Shown here one piece after another: positions 53,243 to 60,439 of a stretch of 64,000 bases of DNA. The position numbers and the translations under genes were made by a program. The stretch is from Nitrospira sp. (GTDB lineage: Bacteria; Nitrospirota; Nitrospiria; Nitrospirales; Nitrospiraceae). The stretch is taken from contig JAFEBH010000005.1 in NCBI GenBank assembly GCA_018242765.1, forward strand, positions 25,460 to 89,459, read 5' to 3'. Each line of letters opens with the position of its first letter. The stretch's first letter is position 1. The notes under the pieces are model-generated. The model was not told the DNA's origin and did not search any database. It saw only the letters and a list, made by a program, of their open reading frames with translations.

Positions 53243-54142
53243 TCACTTAGTAAATTCTTTGAACTTCGGATGATTAGACAGCCGAAGCTTTAGTTGTTTC
53301 GCTTCATCTGGAGTTGCAATTTTTCCCATGCCTGTTACAACCTCCTCCACCGCGCGTAAAATCTCTTCTCGTCTCTGCGGCACCTTAGTGTTTTGTATGA
53401 ACTCTCTTAGCTCATGCTTGGTTTTCTCTAAAAGCTCAGGAGTAGACAAGTTCTCCGCCGCCTTTAGTTTCTTGGCATCTACGAAATCACAATGGCCTTC
53501 CAATACGTCTTTAACTTTCTGCGAAAATTGAGCTTCTGTTGCTTCTTTTGGGACCCAATCATCAGTCCCAACACGAGAATACATATTTCCGACTAACCAA
53601 CCAAGCTTTGATTGGAAGATCTGATCTAGTGATAAAAGCCGGGCGTTGTAACATGTTTGATAATGCATCGATGACTTAATGGATACAGAGAGTCTTAAGA
53701 ATGCACAGGAAGGCTCTGAAAAGCCCAGATCGGGTTGTGGGTGCAAATAAAAGAACTCTCCTGAGTTATTATTAAGCAGTTGCTCCACAAAGTGATTTAG
53801 CCTTTCTCGCAAAGAGTCCTTGCAGACCATGGCCTTTCTTGCCAAATCCGATTGATACTTCTGCAGCTCCCTCTCTATAACTATAGTTAACGGTCGTATG
53901 GCAGCCAACGTGAGATAGTGAGATTTAGGATTCGTCCCATCTCGTCTGACAAGATCACAGCTTTGAGTTAGAACGATAAAATGCGTGTAGGTACTGTTCT
54001 TATAATAGGGATGAACTTGTTCAATAACACTGATCAGCTCTGGTGTCTTGGCTAGTATGTCGCCTTGCTGTAGATGCGCGTCTGTTGGTTGGGCATACGT
54101 GAAGAATAATTTGGTGCCTGACGTCGGAATTTCTTTGGTCAT
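53243..54142 (-). CDS. Unknown protein with QSCDL motif
   Basis: A 299-residue soluble protein from ATG 54142. Q-Q-G-D-I-L-A-K-T-P near residue 25 and F-I-V-L-T-Q-S-C-D-L-V-R-R near 55 look like a conserved core; the C-terminal third is helical and charged. I recall the Q-S-C-D-L type motif in uncharacterised proteins but cannot name a function. Last gene of an AT-rich minus-strand operon of three. Base composition is far from the chromosomal genes around the island. Confidence 0.75.
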   Translation of the reverse strand: MTKEIPTSGTKLFFTYAQPTDAHLQQGDILAKTPELISVIEQVHPYYKNSTYTHFIVLTQSCDLVRRDGTNPKSHYLTLAAIRPLTIVIERELQKYQSDLARKAMVCKDSLRERLNHFVEQLLNNNSGEFFYLHPQPDLGFSEPSCAFLRLSVSIKSSMHYQTCYNARLLSLDQIFQSKLGWLVGNMYSRVGTDDWVPKEATEAQFSQKVKDVLEGHCDFVDAKKLKAAENLSTPELLEKTKHELREFIQNTKVPQRREEILRAVEEVVTGMGKIATPDEAKQLKLRLSNHPKFKEFTK

Positions 54143-54162
54143 CGGGTAGGAAGAGTCGTAAT

Positions 54163-54438
54163 TTAGTCCTCACTTGAAGTGGAATAGGTTTTAACACCCC
54201 GGTTAGCAGCCAGATTTTCATATCTTGCTTGTTCCCTCGCAATATCAATTGGAATGGTTACATTTCGAGTCGTAGCTACTCGAACAACAACTTGCATCCC
54301 ATACTCACCTACATCATTCCCGCATTTTGACGTTGAGGGTACAGCCGTGTTGCCTGCTTTTGTTACCGTTACTGCTGAAACTTCTGTCTGAATAGAAGCA
54401 CTGGATCCGCTCTCAGTGGTTTGGGTTGTTAACGACAT
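54163..54438 (-). CDS. Small hypothetical protein of the AT-rich operon
   Basis: About 91 residues from ATG 54438 (four in-frame codons further upstream also open). Thr/Ser-rich N-terminus, then Y-G-M-Q-V-V-V-R-V-A-T-T-R-N-V-T-I-P-I-D-I near residue 46-66, a likely beta pair. No motif recognised. It overlaps the gene upstream by 26 bases and ends 20 bases before the next start, so it is co-expressed with both neighbours. Confidence 0.6.
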   Translation of the reverse strand: MSLTTQTTESGSSASIQTEVSAVTVTKAGNTAVPSTSKCGNDVGEYGMQVVVRVATTRNVTIPIDIAREQARYENLAANRGVKTYSTSSED

Positions 54439-55066
54439 TGTTTCCCTCATTGTCGACCGTTAAGTGATAAAAGTCTCTAAGTAGACGTAATGCGCGATCA
54501 CGATAGCCGACAGTCTGCCCTCGTAGGATAGTATCAGCTCTTGCAGGAGAGTCTATAACATGATGAAAATTGAAATAAAACTTAGCTGGTTGTTGATCAG
54601 AGTGAACCATTTTTAACTTGAGGACAGCGTCACCAACCCTTATATCTCTTACAATCTCTGTGGACGAAACTTCATATCCGGCGTCTGCTAGTACATCATT
54701 GTCGGCTAGCTGAAATGTTCTTAGAACACTCTCGGGGAGAACCTCTTCTGTATATAAGAAGTTCACACCGGCAGCCCTGATGGGAGTGTGTCTAAGAAGA
54801 TCCAGCGCCCTTAATGTGATATGTTCTGCTTCCTCCAAAGTAGCATCAAGGGTATCCCTCATTCCAATGATCAATCTGTCCTGCCCAGGAAGAATTGCTA
54901 GATGATCTGTGAGATAACGCATCCCTCCCCCTAACGGACCGATCACGAATTCTGACTCGACCTGTGGGACGTTAAGCAGGGTGTTGCACATCCATTGAGG
55001 TGAAAATATATGAGGGTTCCACTGTCCAACAACTACTAGGTTCCATTCGTTTAGATCAGGATTCAT
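54413..55066 (-). CDS. Unknown protein, first gene of AT-rich operon
   Basis: A 217-residue protein from ATG 55066. Alternating hydrophobic strands (N-L-V-V-V-G-Q-W near residue 9, L-A-I-L-P-G-Q-D-R-L-I-I-G near 56) and the segment I-R-A-A-G-V-N-F-L-Y near 95 suggest an alpha/beta fold of the kind seen in TIGR04255-like proteins, but this is only an impression. First gene of a three-gene unit lying between structured repeats 2 and 3; likely mobile cargo. Confidence 0.7.
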   Translation of the reverse strand: MNPDLNEWNLVVVGQWNPHIFSPQWMCNTLLNVPQVESEFVIGPLGGGMRYLTDHLAILPGQDRLIIGMRDTLDATLEEAEHITLRALDLLRHTPIRAAGVNFLYTEEVLPESVLRTFQLADNDVLADAGYEVSSTEIVRDIRVGDAVLKLKMVHSDQQPAKFYFNFHHVIDSPARADTILRGQTVGYRDRALRLLRDFYHLTVDNEGNNVVNNPNH

Positions 55067-55207
55067 AAGGCAAGAAAGAGAGGCTTAAGCTTACCAACAT
55101 GTCTATTTCTTATAGCTATCAAGACAAGGATTGACCGCATAGTGCCTAGACTTGTAACTCAGGTCAAGGGGGTAGATACTCATGGCCCTTCTATGGTCGC
55201 ACCATCC

Positions 55208-55285
55208 TTACGCCGCCATCCTCAATTCCCCTGCAAACGGGATCACGAAACGGGCCGAATGCAACATTGAAAGGTTCACATTCCG
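55208..55285 (-). other. C-terminal tail codons of the recombinase at element 1's far end
   Basis: Reading the minus strand in the recombinase frame across the core at 55287-55298 (G-V-P-N) continues through R-N-V-N-L-S-M-L-H-S-A-R-F-V-I-P-F to a TAA at 55208, 25 residues. The equivalent frame at 58793-58873 gives 26 residues with the shared part A-R-F-V-I-P-F-x-G-E. Within A-R-F-V-I-P-F all base changes between the two are silent. In a circular form of element 1 this tail would replace the short G-I end made in the tRNA gene. Confidence 0.65.
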
Positions 55286-55310
55286 ATTGGGGACACCAGA
55301 CCTTTCAATG
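55265..55310. repeat. Junction between elements 1 and 2 (attP-like site)
   Basis: 46 bases: CATTGAAAGGT (55265-55275) and its reverse complement ACCTTTCAATG (55300-55310) flank CCGATTGGGGACACCA. An inverted repeat around a core that matches the host tRNA end is what a serine recombinase attP site looks like. Its right 24 bases are identical to 42199-42222. Here both arms are present because two elements are adjacent. Confidence 0.85.
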
Positions 55311-55475
55311 TGGACTAAGCCGTTGAAAAGCTTACCCACAGCGGCTTCACGTTCGAAGCAGTAGACCATCTCGCCTCCTTGCACCTCACGTCAAACTTGA
55401 ACACGGTTCGGCATCAGCTTTCGAAGGCTCTGCCGTGTCTCCGCCATCTTCCACAGGTCCTCGTGAGGAATGAAG
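55311..55475 (-). pseudogene. Serine recombinase remnant of element 2 (3' end only)
   Basis: About 55 codons matching the C-terminal end of the intact recombinase: V-Y-C-F-E-R-E-A-A-V-G-K-L-F-N-G-L-V-H-I-E-R-S against V-Y-R-F-E-G-E-A-A-V-G-K-L-F-N-G-V-V-N-I-E-R-S, and further upstream L-R-K-L-M-P-N-R-V. An in-frame TGA interrupts it and the rest of the gene is missing. The break lies immediately before structured repeat copy 3. Confidence 0.85.
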
Positions 55476-55483
55476 GAAGACCC

Positions 55484-55603
55484 CGCCGCCGGAGAGGAAC
55501 CAGCGGCGTCACGCGAGGGGATCAACCCCGCGCTCGGGTCTCCACGTCATCAGATGCGCGACGCGGGGGCAATCGTACGTTGGGGCCGGTCGGGATGTAC
55601 ACA
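55484..55603 (+). ncRNA. Structured repeat, copy 3
   Basis: Hairpin one CGCCGC/GCGGCG (55484-55508), hairpin two G-C-G then GGGG/CCCC around ATCAA with one A/G mismatch (55513-55533), hairpin three CCACGTC/GACGCGG with a three-base insertion in the loop (55542-55566), then the tail GTACGTTGGGGCC ... GGGATGTACA. Compared with copy 1, stems one and two have entirely different bases but still pair. Directly follows the recombinase remnant. Confidence 0.7.
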
Positions 55604-55635
55604 GGCGCAGAGGTAAGGAAAGAGGGGTTTTACTT

Positions 55636-56220
55636 CTACTTCTTGGGGCTTTCGCTTGTAGGGGGAGTCGTTGCCGTTGACGACTGTTGGGCAGGCAGCG
55701 GTGCTGGTGGTTGTTCTTGTGGTTGTTGTGGTTTGAGATTCTGAATACCATCCAAGCTCTTCTTTTCATAATTAGGCATGGTCTGGACTCCCTGATTCAA
55801 TATTTGGTGTACGGCTGAGCTGACTGCGACTGCGAAGGTGAAGATTGCACCACAATAGAATGCTCTTATCGTCGCCCTATCATAAGCCTCCAATTTTAAG
55901 TGTCCACTGGATTTTTCTCGAAGAGAATTCTCAATGAGTTCAGAATTTTTCTGATACACCTTCAAGGCAAGCCCGATTGTTATGAGGAACCCCAGAAAGG
56001 AGAATAAATACAGGACGATTTCCCATAGTTGAGAGATGCCCTTGGTCGTCAATAGGGTCACAAGGACGCCCACTCCACCAGCCGAAAGAGCAATCAACGT
56101 CTTGTCGCGCGCCATCCTTGTCTGAACCCATGCATCCAGCATGACAGAATAATGAGCAACGGTCTTTCCCTCCAGTTCGCGTAGCAATCTTTTCTCCCGC
56201 TCTTCGGATGATTCAGTCAT
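55636..56220 (-). CDS. Membrane protein of element 2
   Basis: A 194-residue protein: charged N-terminus (E-E-R-E-K-R-L-L-R-E-L), hydrophobic segments near residues 45-60 (A-L-S-A-G-G-V-G-V-L-V-T-L-L), 68-86 (I-V-L-Y-L-F-S-F-L-G-F-L-I-T-I) and 119-135 (A-F-Y-C-G-A-I-F-T-F-A-V-A-V), and a Pro/Gln/Thr-rich tail. Three predicted membrane helices, no known family. Convergent in position to nothing and divergent from the 775-residue gene; the two share the 56221-56378 intergenic region. Confidence 0.78.
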   Translation of the reverse strand: MTESSEEREKRLLRELEGKTVAHYSVMLDAWVQTRMARDKTLIALSAGGVGVLVTLLTTKGISQLWEIVLYLFSFLGFLITIGLALKVYQKNSELIENSLREKSSGHLKLEAYDRATIRAFYCGAIFTFAVAVSSAVHQILNQGVQTMPNYEKKSLDGIQNLKPQQPQEQPPAPLPAQQSSTATTPPTSESPKK

Positions 56221-56378
56221 GGAGGAATCCGTTCGGAGTGATGGTAAACGAATATGTAAGCCAAGAAAAGCACCTAATCCACGGCTGTGACTCTTGGATT
56301 ACGAAGAGTCTTGTTGTAGTCTCTCTTGCCAAATGACCGGCATTAATGCAGCGACTCAGGATAACGATCTAACTGGAA

Positions 56379-58706
56379 GTGCTGAAATGGAATGCATGGT
56401 CTATGGCCAACCTACACCTCTATATTAGATACAGACCGGTGCGGATGGGTCTGTGTGTTCGACAAGGGAATTGGGACGATCTCAGGCGCCAACTAACCAC
56501 CACTCATACGCTTTGGGGAGGTAGGTTTAACCCTTTGATCCCCATAGAGGATACAGATATCGCTAAGGAGCTTATCGAGGCATTTCAGATTGATTGTCTC
56601 TTAGCTCCTTCCGAAGACAATGAATTTAAAACCTTTGGAGAAGTCTTTCCTTATTTGGATTGGCCTGATTTCTCTCAGGGACTATTTCGAGAAATCTCAC
56701 AAGGACAAAAAGCATGCACTTTTATAGATGTCTATCACCCAATAAGACATCTTTATGAGAATCACGTTAAGAATGCCGCACATCCGAATGTTAAATCAGC
56801 TTACTTCGAATGGGATCAAGCTGATCCACTCGCCAGTATATTCCTGGCGGCCTTTGGTGCTTACCGGTCGAAAGACGAGCTAGGCATCGACTACAAGGGA
56901 ATGTTCTCACGCTTGAACTCTGAAACGATTACCATCCCATTCAATGGGGCTCTCAATCTCGATCCATGGAATTTGTTAACTCCGTCTGTCGTAACGTCAT
57001 ACAGCCTAGAGGGTCATTGCCGCTCCTTGTCAGGCGTCTATTATGGAAGCGCGTCCGATTTTGTGGATGTTCTGAATTTTTGGAACATCCGAGCAGAGGG
57101 TACCAACGTTGTTTTTTATGACCCGGCGCATAGAACTCGATTATCTCCATTAGTAGACTCTTTCCTTGCAGTTTTACGAACCCAGCGCTTGCTCGAATCC
57201 AGTAGACCATACATACCATGTTACATCGCAAAACATAGGTTGCGAAATGAGCATCCCCGCTTCCCCGAGGACCTCGATTTCGGAAGCGATGTCCATCCTA
57301 GCGTACTTAAATTGCCTTTGCTCCCTAGCAAAGAGAGCGGGTTGATGCATTTTAAAGAACAGTCTTTAGCCGTGCCAATTGACCAGACCGGCACGAAGCC
57401 ATCGATTACCTTTCAATTACCACCAAAACCATTCTTCGACGATGGTTCCGCAGAACTGCACTTCCAAAAATTCATTACGTCTCTGCAGCTCATTGGGGAA
57501 AGGGCCACTGGAGAATGGACATTTCACATGCCCTATATTCCTGAGCTAAATGAATACTATGGGAAACAATCCTATATAGGCTTCGATCAGGTAAGGGTCG
57601 AGCCTAAAGGAATTGGTATTTTTCAGACCATTTCGAACAGCAATATTACTTTTTATGCGTTGTCGGTACGCGATTTGATTTCTAGGATTTTCAAACTTTT
57701 CGGATTCGACGCAAAGCCGAGTCAGGCGGGCCTTATTGCCTCACGGCTTATTAAGCAAATGGGTGATTTGCAAAAATGTCGTGTCTTCAAGATTGGAGGT
57801 GTCAGAGAACTTATCGAAAAATACGCGCCTTTTCAGTCGTTCACTCGAAGCACCGCCCTTACGACAATTGGAGATCTTGACCCGGTTACCCGCCAGCCAA
57901 GATTTTCAACGTATGAGAATCTTCATTTACAACCGAGACAAGCTCCTAAACTAACACCTGAGGCAGCATTCATTTGGCTTCTCGAACACGGAGTATTCCG
58001 AGCGGGATTAAAGTTGAAATGTCCCAACTGTGACCTTGATTTCTGGCGATCCCTGGACGATCTTGCTACCGAGGTGACCTGCGAATACTGCGGGGTACCA
58101 TTCAATCTGACACCGCAACTTCGAGACCGTGATTGGGCATATAGACGATCAGGCTTGTTTGGCCGAAACGATCACCAAGAAGGCGGAATACCGGTCGCCG
58201 TAACGCTTCAACAACTTGACACCACTCTGAGTCAATCAGTGCCTTGGAACTATCATCTGTACACTACCGCACACTGTCTCTCAGGAGAAAAGACTTCGGC
58301 TGAGACGGATTTCGTGTGGCTGACACAGAATTGTACTGGCCGCCTTCAACTCGTTATCGGAGAGTGCAAGGCCAACGCGATAATTACAGACCGAGATCTT
58401 CAAAAGGACATCGACAATTTGACTGCCATCGCTCAAGCATTTTCTGGAAGTCGAGTAGACGTCTACATATTATTTTCTAAAACCTCCGAGTTTTCCTCTT
58501 CTGAACTCAAACTATTCAAAGCATCTCTGCAAAAGAATTCATATCAGCTAATACTTATGTCTCGTCGCGAACTAGAGCCATATCATATTTATAAGTGGAC
58601 CAAAAATGAATTGGGAAAGGAGTTTTATGTGTCTACACTTGACCAACTAGTTCAAACTACCGAATATATCTATTTAAAGGGAGATCAATCTGCACGAGGT
58701 GATTAG
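56379..58706 (+). CDS. Large unknown protein with zinc ribbon and PD-(D/E)XK-like end
   Basis: A 775-residue protein (GTG 56379; ATG 56403 is an alternative). N-terminal part opens L-H-L-Y-I-R-Y-R-P-V-R-M-G-L and contains T-L-W-G-G-R-F-N-P-L-I-P-I near residue 44, a striking, probably conserved motif. Near residue 548 a zinc ribbon C-P-N-C and C-E-Y-C appears. Near 650-670 E-T-D-F-V-W-L ... V-I-G-E-C-K-A fits the D and E-x-K residues of a PD-(D/E)XK nuclease. Cargo position, AT-rich codons and a nuclease-like end suggest a phage-defence or nucleic-acid-directed function. This is inference; I do not recognise the family. Confidence 0.75.
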   Translation: MLKWNAWSMANLHLYIRYRPVRMGLCVRQGNWDDLRRQLTTTHTLWGGRFNPLIPIEDTDIAKELIEAFQIDCLLAPSEDNEFKTFGEVFPYLDWPDFSQGLFREISQGQKACTFIDVYHPIRHLYENHVKNAAHPNVKSAYFEWDQADPLASIFLAAFGAYRSKDELGIDYKGMFSRLNSETITIPFNGALNLDPWNLLTPSVVTSYSLEGHCRSLSGVYYGSASDFVDVLNFWNIRAEGTNVVFYDPAHRTRLSPLVDSFLAVLRTQRLLESSRPYIPCYIAKHRLRNEHPRFPEDLDFGSDVHPSVLKLPLLPSKESGLMHFKEQSLAVPIDQTGTKPSITFQLPPKPFFDDGSAELHFQKFITSLQLIGERATGEWTFHMPYIPELNEYYGKQSYIGFDQVRVEPKGIGIFQTISNSNITFYALSVRDLISRIFKLFGFDAKPSQAGLIASRLIKQMGDLQKCRVFKIGGVRELIEKYAPFQSFTRSTALTTIGDLDPVTRQPRFSTYENLHLQPRQAPKLTPEAAFIWLLEHGVFRAGLKLKCPNCDLDFWRSLDDLATEVTCEYCGVPFNLTPQLRDRDWAYRRSGLFGRNDHQEGGIPVAVTLQQLDTTLSQSVPWNYHLYTTAHCLSGEKTSAETDFVWLTQNCTGRLQLVIGECKANAIITDRDLQKDIDNLTAIAQAFSGSRVDVYILFSKTSEFSSSELKLFKASLQKNSYQLILMSRRELEPYHIYKWTKNELGKEFYVSTLDQLVQTTEYIYLKGDQSARGD

Positions 58707-58792
58707 AAGCACCGGGGCAAGCGGGAGATTTTCTGCCGTCAATGCAATGACCTTGGCGATGCTATTCATTTGGCTCTAGGTTAAGAAACCCC

Positions 58793-58873
58793 CTACGCGG
58801 CGCGGGCCGGAATTTCCCCCGAAAACGGGATCACAAAGCGGGCCAAAGGCGACATTGAAAGGTTCACATTCCG
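58793..58873 (-). other. C-terminal tail codons of the recombinase at element 2's far end
   Basis: Minus-strand frame continuing from G-V-P-N at the core (58875-58886) through R-N-V-N-L-S-M-S-P-L-A-R-F-V-I-P-F-S-G-E to TAG at 58793: 26 residues. Element 3's far end near 60440-60510 encodes the similar I-I-P-F-F-G-E-I-P-A-R-A-A but frame-shifted relative to its core by a seven-base deletion. Confidence 0.65.
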
Positions 58874-58898
58874 ATTGGGGACACCAAACCTTTCAATG
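58853..58898. repeat. Junction between elements 2 and 3 (attP-like site)
   Basis: Arms CATTGAAAGGTT (58853-58864) and AACCTTTCAATG (58887-58898) are perfect 12-bp reverse complements around CCGATTGGGGACACCA. Same design as 55265-55310, with one base longer pairing. Confidence 0.85.
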
Positions 58899-59060
58899 CA
58901 CGCTAAGCCGTTGAAAAATCGATTCGCTGCCGCTTCGCCTTCGAACCGGTAGACCTTCTCGTCTCCTCCCCTCCATCCACATCCGAATTGAATTCAGCAA
59001 CAGCTTCTATAAGATTTCTCATTTCTCCGCTGTCCTCCACAGGTCCTCTTGGAGAATTAA
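58899..59060 (-). pseudogene. Serine recombinase remnant of element 3 (3' end only)
   Basis: About 50 codons with V-Y-R-F-E-G-E-A-A-A-N-R-F-F-N-G-L-A-C-I-E-R matching the end of the intact recombinase, then increasing decay. Breaks at the same place as the remnant of element 2, immediately before structured repeat copy 4, so elements 2 and 3 share a truncated ancestor. Confidence 0.8.
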
Positions 59061-59068
59061 GGAAGACC

Positions 59069-59186
59069 CGCCGCCGGAAAGGAACCAGCGGCGTCACGTG
59101 AGAGGATCAGCCTCGCGCTCGGGTCTCCATATCAGATGCGCGATGTGGGGGCCATCGTACTCTGGAGCCAGTTGCGATATACATAC
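59069..59186 (+). ncRNA. Structured repeat, copy 4
   Basis: Hairpin one CGCCGC/GCGGCG (59069-59093), hairpin two G-T-G/C-G-C plus GAGG/CCTC around ATCAG with one A/G mismatch (59098-59118), hairpin three CCATATC/GATGTGG around AGATGCGC (59127-59148). Relative to copy 1, stem three carries a G-C to A-T exchange on both sides and one G-U-type pair; relative to copy 3, stem two carries a G-C to A-T exchange. The tail is more diverged. Confidence 0.68.
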
Positions 59187-59421
59187 GGGTCTTGACCAAA
59201 TGTTCGTCCTAACTGGAATAACTCTTAGAATGTCGCCCGCTGCGTGACTGGATCTTATGGGGCATTCACATGACACACCTGCTTCTCACGTCAATGCGTC
59301 TAATTATCAAAGCTTTTCATAGCCGGTTTCTATGAAGTCCCACATATCAAGAACATCAACAACGAATCGGACGTCCTAAGGGTCATCATGATGATTATTG
59401 AAAGTGTGTTGAAGATCCCAC

Positions 59422-59703
59422 TTAGCCGCCGAATAATGTCCTTCTAGTATCATGGATACTAATGAAATCAGCATCAATCTCGCCTTGTACCTTGAGATGC
59501 CTGTAAAGATCTTTCATCATGAAGAATAAGAGCTTTTCTCCGTCAGTGAAGTGGACAGCTTCATCACTCGATTTCCCCAACCCCAACTTGAGCAACCGTC
59601 TCATAGCCTCTGCCCGCATCGACGCATCGTTTTGCTTGCCATGCCACTTTTCAACCCGCGATAGCATTTCCTCATCAACTCGCATCTCAAACCGTTCGTT
59701 CAC
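59422..59703 (-). CDS. RHH protein with truncated YfbU-like domain
   Basis: A 93-residue protein. N-terminal R-V-D-E-E-M-L-S-R-V-E-K-W with R-A-E-A-M-R-R-L-L-K-L-G-L near residue 31 is a ribbon-helix-helix-type start. The C-terminal F-T-D-G-E-K-L-L-F-F-M-M-K-D-L-Y-R-H-L near 52 resembles the beginning of YfbU domains, which normally run about 100 residues further. The protein stops early, so it looks like the broken 5' end of a longer gene, or a minimal regulator. An inverted repeat lies just upstream of the start. Confidence 0.7.
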   Translation of the reverse strand: MNERFEMRVDEEMLSRVEKWHGKQNDASMRAEAMRRLLKLGLGKSSDEAVHFTDGEKLLFFMMKDLYRHLKVQGEIDADFISIHDTRRTLFGG

Positions 59704-59716
59704 GGGACTAATTATG

Positions 59717-59738
59717 TAAGGCCTGACCGGAGGCCTTA
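59717..59738. promoter_or_regulatory. 8-bp inverted repeat upstream of the RHH gene
   Basis: TAAGGCCT and AGGCCTTA separated by GACCGG, 13 bases before the RHH start codon. Its position fits an operator bound by the RHH protein itself; a terminator is less likely because no T-run follows in either direction. Confidence 0.5.
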
Positions 59739-60055
59739 GTTAGAGATTCTTGACCGCTTGTTCATCCTTTCAGCCGAAGCACCAGTGATTCCCCATGCTA
59801 ACAGAGACTGAAGGGCCAAGGGATAAGGAACGCTAGCTATTGCTGTTGCAGCTTGATACACTAGAGCTGTTTCATCGCGTCAGGCCTCGCATGAAACGAG
59901 CGAAAGACGGCCTATTACCGATGTTGTTCCTACCGAGACTGTGATCGGAAGTCTAACCTGAGCCCCTTTACTCATTACTTTCTTGGGTCTCTCCTTCCTT
60001 TTGCGAAGTCCTCTCGCGTCATGGACAATGTCATCATTACAGGAGGACCCCAATT

Positions 60056-60370
60056 ATGGGTTCGAAGCTTTACGTCGGTGGGTTGCCCTATGCGGCGACC
60101 GAGCAGCAGTTGAATGAAACTTTCGGGGCGCATGGCACGGTGGCCTCGGTGAAGATCATCGCAGACAAGTTCACGGGGCAGTCGCGCGGATTTGGTTTCG
60201 TGGAGATGTCTTCGGATGCTGAGGCACAAGCCGCGATCACGGCGCTTCACGGCACGGAGATGGGTGGCCGCACGTTAACGGTCAATGAAGCGAAACCAAT
60301 GGAGCGTTCTGGCGGCGGTGGTGGATTCGGTGGCGGCGGTGGCCGTGGTGGAAAGCGCGATCGCTGGTAA
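60056..60370 (+). CDS. RRM RNA-binding protein with RGG-type tail
   Basis: A 104-residue protein with one RNA-recognition motif: RNP2 K-L-Y-V-G-G-L at residue 3-9 and RNP1 R-G-F-G-F-V-E-M near 43-50, followed by a Gly-rich tail (S-G-G-G-G-G-F-G-G-G-G-G-R-G-G). ACAGGAGGACC lies upstream of ATG 60056. Bacterial RRM proteins of this size are often cold- or stress-induced. It lies inside element 3, between the RHH gene and the right end of the island. Confidence 0.95.
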   Translation: MGSKLYVGGLPYAATEQQLNETFGAHGTVASVKIIADKFTGQSRGFGFVEMSSDAEAQAAITALHGTEMGGRTLTVNEAKPMERSGGGGGFGGGGGRGGKRDRW

Positions 60371-60439
60371 CCGGCTTGCGCTGATCGAAACGCCAGAAGA
60401 ATCTCCGGCCCAGACCGCTCCGAATCTCCTCCTCGATGG

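Noticed and set aside
52260..59186. Structured repeats as integron attC sites
   Set aside because: They lack the R-Y-Y-Y-A-A-C/G-T-T-R-R-R-Y core pair, genes between them have mixed orientation, and no integron integrase is present.
52260..59186. Structured repeats as a CRISPR array
   Set aside because: Only four copies, spaced by 0.8-3.6 kb, with internal structure and no cas genes.
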